This document shows positions 1 through 5,959 of a stretch of 6,952 bases of DNA, piece after piece. The DNA is from Chthoniobacter flavus (lineage in GTDB: Bacteria; Verrucomicrobiota; Verrucomicrobiia; Chthoniobacterales; DYNR01): contig DYNR01000124.1 in the NCBI GenBank assembly GCA_020720945.1, positions 1 to 6,952 on the forward strand. The letters are read 5' to 3'. The notes below the pieces were generated by a model. That model searched no databases. It was not told where the DNA came from and saw only the letters and a program-made list of their open reading frames with translations. The translations under genes were made by a program, and so were the position numbers. The stretch's first letter is position 1. Each line of letters begins with the position of its first letter.

Positions 1-11
1 TGAAAAAATAA

Positions 12-41
12 TTGACGGATATTTTGTCTTTTGCGAAAAAT
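12..41 (+). promoter_or_regulatory. Possible sigma-70-type promoter of the exbB operon
   Basis: TTGACG at 12-17 matches a -35 box in five of six positions. AAAAAT at 36-41 matches a -10 box in four of six, with an 18-bp spacer. The stretch is A/T-rich and lies just before the first gene. Transcription would start near 48, which leaves a very short leader and favours the ATG at 64 over earlier starts. A/T-rich sequence gives such matches easily, so this is only a candidate. Confidence 0.3.
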
Positions 42-63
42 CAAAAAGAATATGCGAGTAAAA

Positions 64-858
64 ATGAATAAAAACAAATTAAACCTAAACAGATTGGCGG
101 TTATTCTATTTCTTCTTGTAGCGAGTAGTTTTTCGCTTTTTGCGGAAGGGGGGAAAGCGGAAAAGGAGGGTGCAGGGACGGTGAAAGAGAAGACGCTGTT
201 GGATCTTTTTTTTACGGGAGGGCCTTTGATGTATCCTCTGTTGTTGTGTTCCATCGGGACGCTCGGGGTGACGGTTTATTGCGTGTTGCAGATTCGTCCG
301 GCGAAAATGTTGCCATCTGGGCAGGTCGAAGCGGTCGGGCAGTGTATGCAGAGGCGGGATGCGGGCGGTGCGTATTCGCTGTGTTTGTCGAATCCGAGCG
401 CGTTCGGCAACACGATGTCGGCGGCATTGTTAAAAGTCAATTTCGAGAGGGACTTGGCTAACAAAGTTTCCATGGAACAGGCGGCGGCAGAGACACTTGC
501 GGGAGAGGAAACGGGGTTGATGCTGTGGGTGAACTACTTGAATGTGTTTGCGACGATCGGGCCGATGCTGGGTTTGCTCGGGACGGTGACGGGGATGATT
601 GCCTCGTTTGACCAGTTGGCGGCGGGGCGTTCCGAACCCGCCGATTTGGCGGGGGGAATCGGGGAGGCGATGATCACTACGGCGGGTGGGTTGTTCGTCG
701 GGATTCCCGCGATGTTTCTCTATTTTTTTTACAGGAACAAATTGGTCATCGTGGTTTCCAACATTCAAAAAAGGGTGACATTCATGATTGATGTGCTGTC
801 TGGAGAATTGAAATTGGAGGGGGCGAATTCCGGGGCAGCAGGTGGTTCTGAGGGTTAA
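64..858 (+). CDS. exbB: MotA/TolQ/ExbB-family proton channel protein with signal peptide
   Basis: This is the channel subunit of a Ton/Tol-type motor, which lets protons through the inner membrane to drive ExbD-type partners. From the ATG at 64 (264 aa) there is a basic N-terminus, a hydrophobic stretch at about 11-27 ending SLFA, and a charged linker, as in a cleavable signal peptide. Membrane segments follow at about 52-77, 154-182 and 205-223. The last two carry the family core: ATIGPMLGLLGTVTG (163-177) and EAMITTAGG (201-209). T174 and T206 align by eye with the pore-lining threonines of E. coli ExbB. In-frame starts also exist at 31 (TTG) and 52 (ATG); 64 has a GAG a few bases upstream and keeps a compact signal peptide. 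The family is clear, but which subfamily (ExbB or TolQ) is not. The next gene starts 20 nt downstream. Confidence 0.9.
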   Translation: MNKNKLNLNRLAVILFLLVASSFSLFAEGGKAEKEGAGTVKEKTLLDLFFTGGPLMYPLLLCSIGTLGVTVYCVLQIRPAKMLPSGQVEAVGQCMQRRDAGGAYSLCLSNPSAFGNTMSAALLKVNFERDLANKVSMEQAAAETLAGEETGLMLWVNYLNVFATIGPMLGLLGTVTGMIASFDQLAAGRSEPADLAGGIGEAMITTAGGLFVGIPAMFLYFFYRNKLVIVVSNIQKRVTFMIDVLSGELKLEGANSGAAGGSEG

Positions 859-878
859 AAAAAGAGAGGGAAAACGCG

Positions 879-1286
879 ATGTTACTGCCGAAAAAAAGCG
901 AAGAGGAAATCGGGTTCCAGTTGGCGCCGATGATTGACATGACTTTTTTGTTGCTGATTTTTTTCATGGTGACGACGAAGATTTCCAAAGAGCAAGTGAA
1001 GGTCGATATTGCTTTGCCGCGGGCGAGTCACGCGGCGATACCAAAAGACATCAGCAACCGGGATATTATCAGCATCGATGCGCGCGGAGCGTATTGGGTC
1101 GGGTCGCGGGAAGTCGGGAAGAAAGAGTTGGAGGAGTATCTCAAGAGGCGGTTTGCCGATTATCCGCCGTTGAAGGTTTATGTCCGGGCGGACGAGAAGG
1201 CGGACGGGCGCAAGATCAAGGAATTCATGAAGGTGGCGAGCGCGGCGGGGGCGGTGAATGTGATTTTTGGGACTTACCAGAAGTAG
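879..1286 (+). CDS. exbD: ExbD/TolR-family biopolymer transport protein (first copy)
   Basis: This is the stator/coupling subunit that works with ExbB-type channels. The 135-aa protein has a short cytoplasmic N-terminus and one transmembrane helix at about 18-35. Within the motif APMIDMTFLLLIFFMV, D20 matches the protonatable aspartate essential in ExbD and TolR. The periplasmic domain (about 36-135) contains VDIALPRA near its start, like the strand after the helix in ExbD proteins, and ends GAVNVIFGTYQK, typical of the family's C-terminal strand. GAGAGG lies about 9 nt upstream of the ATG and supports this start. It is 20 nt after exbB and 6 nt before a second ExbD, so the three are almost certainly one transcript. 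The family is certain; the energised partner is unknown. Confidence 0.92.
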   Translation: MLLPKKSEEEIGFQLAPMIDMTFLLLIFFMVTTKISKEQVKVDIALPRASHAAIPKDISNRDIISIDARGAYWVGSREVGKKELEEYLKRRFADYPPLKVYVRADEKADGRKIKEFMKVASAAGAVNVIFGTYQK

Positions 1287-1292
1287 AGACGC

Positions 1293-1739
1293 ATGAAATT
1301 GATTCGCAAGGAGTTGCAGTGCGTGGAGATGCAGATGGGGCCGATGATCGACATGGTCTTTTTGCTTTTGGTATTCTTCATGGTGTCGGCGAAGCCCGTC
1401 AAACAAGAGAGCGACTTGGGGATCGGGTTGCCCGGGACGGTGGCACAAGAAGAGGTGTTGGACATACCCGACGAACAGAGAATCTCGATTTTTTCTGACG
1501 GGAAGGTGGAGTTAAACGAGATGGAGATGGGGGAGGCAGGGGGGCGGGATTTGCCAGTTTTGAAGAAAACTTTGATCCGGTATAAGGAGAGTTGCGATGC
1601 GAATCGGGAGGAGGCGCTGGTGACGCTGGCGGTGGATGACGGAGCGTGGCATCAACGGGTTGTGGATGTTTTGAATGCGGTGGCGCAGGCAGGCATCTCC
1701 GGCGTTTCTTTTGCCGAGGACAGGGAAGAGGAGTTTTGA
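1293..1739 (+). CDS. exbD: ExbD/TolR-family biopolymer transport protein (second copy)
   Basis: A second ExbD-type subunit of 148 aa follows directly after the first. It keeps the core motif GPMIDMVFLLLVFFMV, with the key aspartate again at residue 20 and one helix at about 17-34. Outside that motif it diverges from its neighbour: the periplasmic domain (35-148) is longer and more acidic, with GIGLPG after the helix and a run rich in Glu and Met near residue 72. The two are therefore old paralogues or heteromeric partners, not a recent duplication. The start is only 6 nt after the previous stop with a weak ribosome site, suggesting translational coupling. Its TGA at 1737-1739 overlaps the ATG of the VWA gene by one base. 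A heterodimer with the first ExbD is plausible, since ExbD works as a dimer, but that is inference. Confidence 0.9.
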   Translation: MKLIRKELQCVEMQMGPMIDMVFLLLVFFMVSAKPVKQESDLGIGLPGTVAQEEVLDIPDEQRISIFSDGKVELNEMEMGEAGGRDLPVLKKTLIRYKESCDANREEALVTLAVDDGAWHQRVVDVLNAVAQAGISGVSFAEDREEEF

Positions 1740-2788
1740 TGTCGCTGGAAGGATGGTTTGAAAAGCCCGCGCAGAAGGGGCAGAGAAAAAAGTTGCTTTT
1801 GCTAATTTTTACGGTGGTGGTTGCGGTGCATTTTTTGGCGGGGGCAGGGGCGGGGTTGTTCGTCGTCGCCAGGTATTTTTTTGCCGAACCCGTGCAGTTT
1901 GAAGTCAAAAAAGACATTCGTTTGCCCGCGAAAAAAAGGGAGCACAAGATGAACATGGCGGCGTTTGACGGGATGGCGGCGAAGCCCAGTTTTACGGATC
2001 GGATGGCGAGCGCGAGGGCGACGGATTTTTCGTTGCCCGATTTGCCGAAACTCCCTGTGGACCAGATGGTAGCGGCGGATCCGAGCCAGTTTATGTCCGA
2101 GCTTTTTGAGGGGCTTGTCGGGGATTCCGGGGCGGGTGCGGGAGGCGCGGGCGTATCCGGCTTGGGCGGGATTGGGGACGGGGTGAGTTTTATGGGGATC
2201 CAAGCGAAAGGGAAGCGGGTCGCATTGCTTTTTGATGTTTCCAAGAGCGTTGCGAACAAGGCGGAGAAAAGCGGGGTTCCGATGAAAAAAATCCGGGAGG
2301 AGACGGTGCGGTGCATCGAGGAGATGGGGGTGAACAGCAGGTTTGCGATTTACCAGTTCGTGAGAAATTACAAGGCGTTTCGCGGGGAGTTTTTGCCGGC
2401 GACGCGGGCGAACAAAGAGGCTGCGAAAGGTTGGGTTGAAAAAGAGTGGGTGGAGAGCGGGCAGATGGCGGCGGGGGGGAAGGGAGTGGTTTCCCGTTTG
2501 CCGAACGGGGTGGAAATGGTTTTGGAGGATGTATTTTCGTTAGAGCCAGATGTGGTAATCATCGTTTCCGACGGGAGTTTTCAGCGGTCGGTCGGGGGAG
2601 CGGGGAAAAGGCAGGAAGAAGTGAAAGGAGCCGAGTTGCAGGCGACGATTTCTCGGTTGCAGAAAAATTTGCGGGAGGAAGCGCAAATTCATTTTGTTGG
2701 TTTTGAGATGGAAGAGGAGGACCGGAGGCATCTGCAAACCATCGCGAGAGCGTATGGGGGGAGCCTCCGGGAAATCGGGAAGGATTGA
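1739..2788 (+). CDS. Membrane-anchored VWA-domain protein coupled to ExbB/ExbD
   Basis: This 349-aa protein starts at the ATG overlapping the previous stop; GGGAAGAGGAG at 1723-1733 is a strong ribosome site. An N-terminal helix (about 19-46) has a basic cytoplasmic flank and contains H31. A periplasmic linker (47-155) follows, with a Leu/Pro segment (LPDLPKLP, 99-106) and a Gly/Ala-rich stretch (130-148). A VWA-like domain (about 158-349) completes it. Its metal site reads D166-V-S168-K-S170, then S252 where threonine is usual, and D278 in VIIVSDGSF. The DxSxS and DG elements suggest metal-dependent adhesion, with Ser for Thr as a variant. Proteins of this layout occur next to ExbB/ExbD genes in Verrucomicrobiota. 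The helix with its histidine recalls the TonB anchor, so it may be a transducer driven by the motor. The domain is confident; the role is inferred. Confidence 0.85.
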   Translation: MSLEGWFEKPAQKGQRKKLLLLIFTVVVAVHFLAGAGAGLFVVARYFFAEPVQFEVKKDIRLPAKKREHKMNMAAFDGMAAKPSFTDRMASARATDFSLPDLPKLPVDQMVAADPSQFMSELFEGLVGDSGAGAGGAGVSGLGGIGDGVSFMGIQAKGKRVALLFDVSKSVANKAEKSGVPMKKIREETVRCIEEMGVNSRFAIYQFVRNYKAFRGEFLPATRANKEAAKGWVEKEWVESGQMAAGGKGVVSRLPNGVEMVLEDVFSLEPDVVIIVSDGSFQRSVGGAGKRQEEVKGAELQATISRLQKNLREEAQIHFVGFEMEEEDRRHLQTIARAYGGSLREIGKD

Positions 2789-2793
2789 GGGGG

Positions 2794-2829
2794 CTTTGCA
2801 AAAAAGCAGAGGGAGTTTTTTGCGGAAAG
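2794..2829 (+). other. A/T-rich hairpin after the VWA gene
   Basis: GCAAAAAA (2798-2805, counting the preceding G) faces TTTTTTGC (2816-2823) across a 10-nt loop. CTTT and AAAG extend the stem after a two-base bulge. It lies just past the VWA stop. With an A/T stem and no T run after it, it is a poor intrinsic terminator; it could attenuate or process the transcript, or be chance. Confidence 0.25.
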
Positions 2830-2867
2830 CTCTTGCAAAAGGGGTGGAGGGGGGAGAGGATGCGGGG

Positions 2868-3308
2868 GTGAGGTGCGCTGAAAAAATCCCAATGCCAGCC
2901 TTGCGGCCGTTTGTTTTTTTTATGGTCGCACTTTTGCTGTTGCAGTGCTGCGGGGGAGTTTGGGTGGCGCTTTACGCCGTGTCGAAATCGTATCAAACTT
3001 ACAGGACGGCGAAGGTGGCGGGGGTTTTGGCGGCAATCGAACGCTTGCCGAAGGGGAAGGGAAATTGCAGTTCTTGTTCGCGCATCGCCAAGGCGAAAGC
3101 GCGGGATGATGCCCAGCAAAAACAGACGAAGGCGAACCTCAAGGAACTTCTTTCGCTGGCTTTTCACGCAGAACGGGCGAGGTGGGTTCCCGCGGTTTCT
3201 TTTTTTTCAAAGGACTACGAAACGGTTTCTGGGCCGTTTTGGTGCGGCAGAAAAGATCGCCCGCCTTACCCTCCTCCGCGCGGCGAGGCTTGCCCGCTTT
3301 TTGTTTGA
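2868..3308 (+). CDS. Small single-pass membrane protein, unknown function
   Basis: I do not recognise this protein. The start chosen is GTG 2868, because GGAGAGGA (2853-2860) sits 7 nt upstream; the ATG at 2892 has no ribosome site. From 2868 it has 146 codons. There is a basic N-terminus, one strongly hydrophobic segment (about 14-38, including FVFFMVALLLLQ), then a soluble tail with a CSSC motif (67-70) and a Lys/Gln/Ala-rich helix-like part (about 72-100). It lies 79 nt after the VWA gene and may belong to the same operon. The last 35 or so residues (PPYPPPRGEACPLFV and before) look unlike protein. They follow a run of eight T (3200-3207) in a region open in several frames, so the true C-terminus may have been lost by a frameshift or replaced. 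Coding is moderately supported for the first 100 residues only. Confidence 0.5.
   Translation: MRCAEKIPMPALRPFVFFMVALLLLQCCGGVWVALYAVSKSYQTYRTAKVAGVLAAIERLPKGKGNCSSCSRIAKAKARDDAQQKQTKANLKELLSLAFHAERARWVPAVSFFSKDYETVSGPFWCGRKDRPPYPPPRGEACPLFV
3280..3302 (+). terminator. Weak candidate intrinsic terminator
   Basis: GCGG (3280-3283) can pair with CCGC (3294-3297), followed directly by TTTTT (3298-3302). An alternative GGC/GCC pairing competes with it. It lies at the end of the first cluster, overlapping the last codons of the small membrane-protein frame. The stem is only four base pairs, so this is a suggestion, not a firm call. Confidence 0.22.
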
Positions 3309-3432
3309 GCCTTTGTCGGGAAGTCCCGCCGTTTGGGAACGCTTGTTTTATCGCCGTTTCCGTTTGCGCCAAGGCTTCTGAAGGCATTTTTCCGTTTGCG
3401 GAAAACGGAGCGCCCGCATTTCTGTTTTGACG

Positions 3433-3507
3433 GGACGCAAAAGAAAAATTTCCGCAGGACAAAGCCTGCCGCCGCACGCGTGATGCGTCGCTGCGAAGGT
3501 TGCGTCC
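3433..3507 (+). promoter_or_regulatory. Candidate structured leader upstream of modA
   Basis: GGACGCAA (3433-3440) and TTGCGTCC (3500-3507) are perfect 8-base inverted repeats that could close a stem. Two hairpins lie inside: GCAGG (3454-3458) with CCTGC (3465-3469), and CGCA (3473-3476) with TGCG (3492-3495), the latter containing CGC/GCG (3477-3479, 3485-3487). Together they can draw as a three-way junction ending 32 nt before the modA start. I could not match it to the Moco riboswitch or another named class. It may be a cis-regulatory RNA, part of a dispersed repeat, or chance in G/C-rich sequence. Confidence 0.3.
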
Positions 3508-3528
3508 ACTTAATACAACCATTTGAAT
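3500..3528 (+). promoter_or_regulatory. Possible promoter close to modA
   Basis: TTGCGT at 3500-3505 (three of six for a -35 box) and TTGAAT at 3523-3528 (four of six for a -10 box) are 17 bp apart. If used, transcription would start about 5 nt before the ATG at 3540, giving a nearly leaderless mRNA. That would fit the lack of a ribosome site there. It conflicts with the structured-leader reading, since it overlaps that element's right arm. Confidence 0.22.
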
Positions 3529-3539
3529 TTTAATTTGTT

Positions 3540-5090
3540 ATGAAATTAAAAAAACTGTTATTTCGCTGGGTGGCGCAGGTCGCCCTACCGTTGCTTGCGG
3601 GGGGATTTTTTTCCTCCGCGCAAGCCGCAAAAAAACCGGAACCGTTGCTGGTGTTTTGCGCGGCGGGCATCCGCCAACCCGTCGAAGCGGCGGCGCAAGC
3701 TTACGAAAAAGAATACGGCATTCCTATCCATCTCCAATACGGGGGGACCGGGACGCTGCTGAGTTCTTTGAAAGCGGCGGGGGCGGGGGACTTATTCATT
3801 CCCGCCGAAGAGTCGTATGTCGTTTCGGGAAGGCAGGCAGGCTTGATCAAAGAATCGATTCCGCTTGCGACGCTGCGCCCCGTCATCGCTGTGAAAAAAG
3901 GGAACCCGAAGGGGATCCGCAACCTCGCGGATTTGTTGCGCGGAGATGTGGCTTTTGGGATGGCAAACCCCGATGCCGCAGCTTCAGGAAAAATCGCGAA
4001 GGAAATTCTCGTGGAAACCGGGCAATGGGCGGAGTTCGAGAAAAAAGCGAAGGTGTTTAAGCCAACGGTCAACGACATCGCCAACGACATAAAAATTGGG
4101 GCGATCGATGCGGGCGTGGTGTGGGACGCGACGGCGCGGCAATACCCTGACCTCGAAATCGTGGAACTACCAGGTGCAGAGAGAGATGCAGATTTGTGTC
4201 CGTGCGCTTGCGCGGATGCCGCGAGCGGCAAAAAAGCGGACCAGCTTTTTGTGGCCTCGCGGGACACGGTTTCGGCGTGCGTGCTTTCCTCATCGAAGCA
4301 ACCGACGGAAGCGCTGCGATTTGCGCGTTACCTCGGGGCGAAAGACAAGGGGTTGCCGCTGTTTGAAAAATACCATTTCACGCCAGAGCGAGGGGATGTT
4401 TGGGCGAAAGTGCCCGACCTCAAACTCTTCAGCGGTGCGATGCTGCGGCCCGGTTTGGAAGAAACGCTCAAGGCGTTCCAAGAACGGGAAGGTTGCACGA
4501 TCACGACAGTCTATAACGGGTGCGGCATCCTCACCGCGCAAATGAAAGCCGGGCAGAGGCCCGACGCGTATTTTTCTTGCGACACGACCTTTATGGACAC
4601 CGTCGCCGACCTTTACGCGGACAACGAAAACATCGTGGACAACTTCCTGATGATTTTGGTCCCGAAGGGCAACCCGAAGGGGATCAAGACCCCGCAGGAT
4701 TTGCTCGCGCCCGGCGTGCGCCTCGGCCTGCCCCACCACGAAAAATCCGCGATGGGAAATGTGGCGTGGAAGATGTTGAAAGACATGGGGATTTACGACG
4801 CGCTACAAGAAAACATGAAGGTGGAATCGCCGACGGGCGACCTCCTCGTCAACCAGTTGCGGACCGGTTCGCTCGATGCCATCATCGCCTGCCGCTCCAA
4901 TCTCTCCGGGGTTTCCGAGCATCTGGACGGCGTGCCAATCGACCACCGGTTAGCGAACATGACCCAGCCATACGCAGTCGGCAAAGACAGCGCCAACCGC
5001 CGTTTGGCCGAGAGGTTGCATGAAGCCATCCTGACCGAGGAATCCAAGCAACGCTTCGAAAAAGCAGGGTTTCGCTGGAAGGCGAATTGA
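3540..5090 (+). CDS. modA: Tandem ModA-like molybdate/tungstate-type binding protein
   Basis: This is the extracytoplasmic binding protein of the ABC importer, at 516 aa about twice the usual ModA length. Residues 1-29 are a signal peptide ending SSAQA. Two ModA-like domains follow, about 36-290 and 293-516. Matching landmarks recur about 256-258 residues apart: LLVFCAAGIRQP (36-47) with LKLFSGAMLRP (294-304), QYGGTGTLLSSLKAAGAGD with VYNGCGILTAQMKAGQRPD, and KGNPKGI at 120-126 and 376-382. The last pair shares 15 identical bases (3903-3917 and 4671-4685). Domain 1 carries a CPCAC insert (C220, C222, C224), unusual for the family. The start has no clear ribosome site, the upstream bases being A/T-rich. 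modB and modC follow. The type of transporter is well supported; the oxyanion bound, and whether both domains bind, are unknown. Confidence 0.85.
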   Translation: MKLKKLLFRWVAQVALPLLAGGFFSSAQAAKKPEPLLVFCAAGIRQPVEAAAQAYEKEYGIPIHLQYGGTGTLLSSLKAAGAGDLFIPAEESYVVSGRQAGLIKESIPLATLRPVIAVKKGNPKGIRNLADLLRGDVAFGMANPDAAASGKIAKEILVETGQWAEFEKKAKVFKPTVNDIANDIKIGAIDAGVVWDATARQYPDLEIVELPGAERDADLCPCACADAASGKKADQLFVASRDTVSACVLSSSKQPTEALRFARYLGAKDKGLPLFEKYHFTPERGDVWAKVPDLKLFSGAMLRPGLEETLKAFQEREGCTITTVYNGCGILTAQMKAGQRPDAYFSCDTTFMDTVADLYADNENIVDNFLMILVPKGNPKGIKTPQDLLAPGVRLGLPHHEKSAMGNVAWKMLKDMGIYDALQENMKVESPTGDLLVNQLRTGSLDAIIACRSNLSGVSEHLDGVPIDHRLANMTQPYAVGKDSANRRLAERLHEAILTEESKQRFEKAGFRWKAN

Positions 5091-5095
5091 CCGCA

Positions 5096-5100
5096 GGAGG
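5096..5100 (+). promoter_or_regulatory. Strong Shine-Dalgarno far from the modB start
   Basis: GGAGG lies 6 nt after the modA stop but 31 nt before the modB ATG at 5132. A TAA at 5126-5128 in the modB frame rules out an earlier modB start. The only start well placed for this site is TTG 5109, which opens an unrelated frame overlapping modB. The site may act through a folded leader or translational coupling, serve a short leader peptide, or be a remnant of a lost start. Confidence 0.4.
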
Positions 5101-5131
5101 CAAACCTGTTGCTATCTATTACAAGTAAAAA

Positions 5132-5959
5132 ATGCGAGAATCCGCTACCAACAAAGCACCTGAGACATTGCCCGACTGGCCGTTTTACACGGTTTTGGGA
5201 GTGGTGGGGGCGACCTATGTTTCCCTCATCGTGGCGATGTTGGTGGCGGATTTATTTTTTACGACACCGGGGCATTTCGTCTCGGCGTTGCGGAGTCCAG
5301 AAATCCGTTATTCCATCCAGTTGAGCTTGTTTTCCTGCACGGTAACGACTTTTTTTTCGCTCCTGGTCGCCGTGCCGATGGGGTATTTGATGTCGCGGTT
5401 TTCCTTTCGAGGCAAATACTTGCTCGACGCGTTGCTCGATGTGCCGATCGTGTTGCCGCCGCTGGTGATGGGGTTGAGTTTGCTGATTTTGTTCCAGACT
5501 GCACCCGGCAAATGGGTGGAAAATTACATCCCGTTCACCTACGCGGTGCCGGGGGTGATTTTGGCGCAATTTTCCGTTGCCAGCGCGTTTGCGGTGCGGA
5601 CGATGATCGTGGCGTTTGACCAGATCACGCCGCGGACCGAGCAGGTGGCATTGACGCTCGGGTGCAACCGGATGGGGGCGTTTTTCCGGATCGCATTGCC
5701 GGAGGCGAGGCGGGGAATTTTTGCTGCGGCGACGATCGCGTGGGCGCGGTCGCTCGGCGAGTTCGGTCCGATTTTGATTTTTGCCGGGGCGACGCGGAAC
5801 CGGACGGAGGTGCTTTCGAGCACGATTTTTTTAGAGTTGAGCATAGGGAACATCGAGGCGGCGGTGGCGGTTTCCATTTTGATGATCGTGGCGGCACTGG
5901 TGGTTTTGGGGGTGACGCGGAAGTTCGGCCTCCGTTCTTTTTCGGAAAAACGCGTATGA
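5132..5959 (+). CDS. modB: ModB-type ABC transporter permease
   Basis: This is the inner-membrane channel subunit that passes the oxyanion from the binding protein into the cytoplasm. It has 275 aa, longer than E. coli ModB mainly through an N-terminal extension of about 18 polar residues. Hydrophobic segments lie at about 20-43, 62-90, 100-122, 138-160, 197-219 and 241-263. The cytoplasmic EAA loop that docks on the ATPase is at about 169-195 (EQVALTLGCNRMGAFFRIALPEARRG); the usual EAA reads as EQVA. ARSLGEFGPILIFAG (205-219) is a hallmark of molybdate/tungstate and sulfate permeases. The gene starts 41 nt after modA, and its TGA overlaps the modC ATG. The ATG at 5132 is the first possible start, because TAA lies in frame six bases before it. 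Family is confident; substrate is not. Confidence 0.9.
   Translation: MRESATNKAPETLPDWPFYTVLGVVGATYVSLIVAMLVADLFFTTPGHFVSALRSPEIRYSIQLSLFSCTVTTFFSLLVAVPMGYLMSRFSFRGKYLLDALLDVPIVLPPLVMGLSLLILFQTAPGKWVENYIPFTYAVPGVILAQFSVASAFAVRTMIVAFDQITPRTEQVALTLGCNRMGAFFRIALPEARRGIFAAATIAWARSLGEFGPILIFAGATRNRTEVLSSTIFLELSIGNIEAAVAVSILMIVAALVVLGVTRKFGLRSFSEKRV

Larger units (their letters stand above)
3309..3539. other. Intergenic region between the two operons
   Basis: No gene is supported here. Several frames on both strands are open through the left part, but their translations are low-complexity and show no domain, and none has a credible ribosome site. The region holds small inverted repeats: CGGG/CCCG at 3317-3328, TCCGTTT/AAACGGA at 3391-3409, and the nested set at 3433-3507 described separately. 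The last 32 bases before modA are A/T-rich. It could be a decayed gene or a dispersed intergenic element; neither can be shown from one copy. Confidence 0.5.

Noticed and set aside
882..1448. Long reverse-strand open frame across the two exbD genes
   Set aside because: It runs antisense to two genes with clear family motifs, and its His/Arg/Pro-rich translation is typical of antisense of G-rich coding sequence.
1646..1738. Earlier in-frame start for the VWA protein
   Set aside because: It would add 31 Cys/Gly-rich residues overlapping exbD. The ATG at 1739 has a strong ribosome site and a standard one-base overlap.
64..1739. Tol-Pal system
   Set aside because: No TolA, TolB or Pal gene follows; a second ExbD and a VWA protein take their place.
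2922..2960. Lipoprotein signal in the small membrane protein (LLQC)
   Set aside because: Gln directly before the Cys is not a normal lipobox residue, and the hydrophobic segment continues past the Cys pair.
3391..3409. TCCGTTT/AAACGGA hairpin as a terminator
   Set aside because: The T run lies before the hairpin on the + strand and is A on the other strand, so no U tract follows in either direction.
3431..3507. Moco or cyclic-di-GMP riboswitch
   Set aside because: The GGGACGCAAA string and the location are suggestive, but the remaining conserved blocks of either class are not found in the right order.
3139..3522. Reverse-strand 127-codon open frame between the operons
   Set aside because: It has no credible ribosome site or recognisable domain, and its Arg/Lys/Ala-rich translation overlaps a region open in several other frames.
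5109..5324. Open frame starting at TTG 5109 behind the GGAGG
   Set aside because: It lies almost wholly inside modB in another frame, and its Trp/Arg-rich translation looks like a shadow. Only a short leader-peptide role remains possible.
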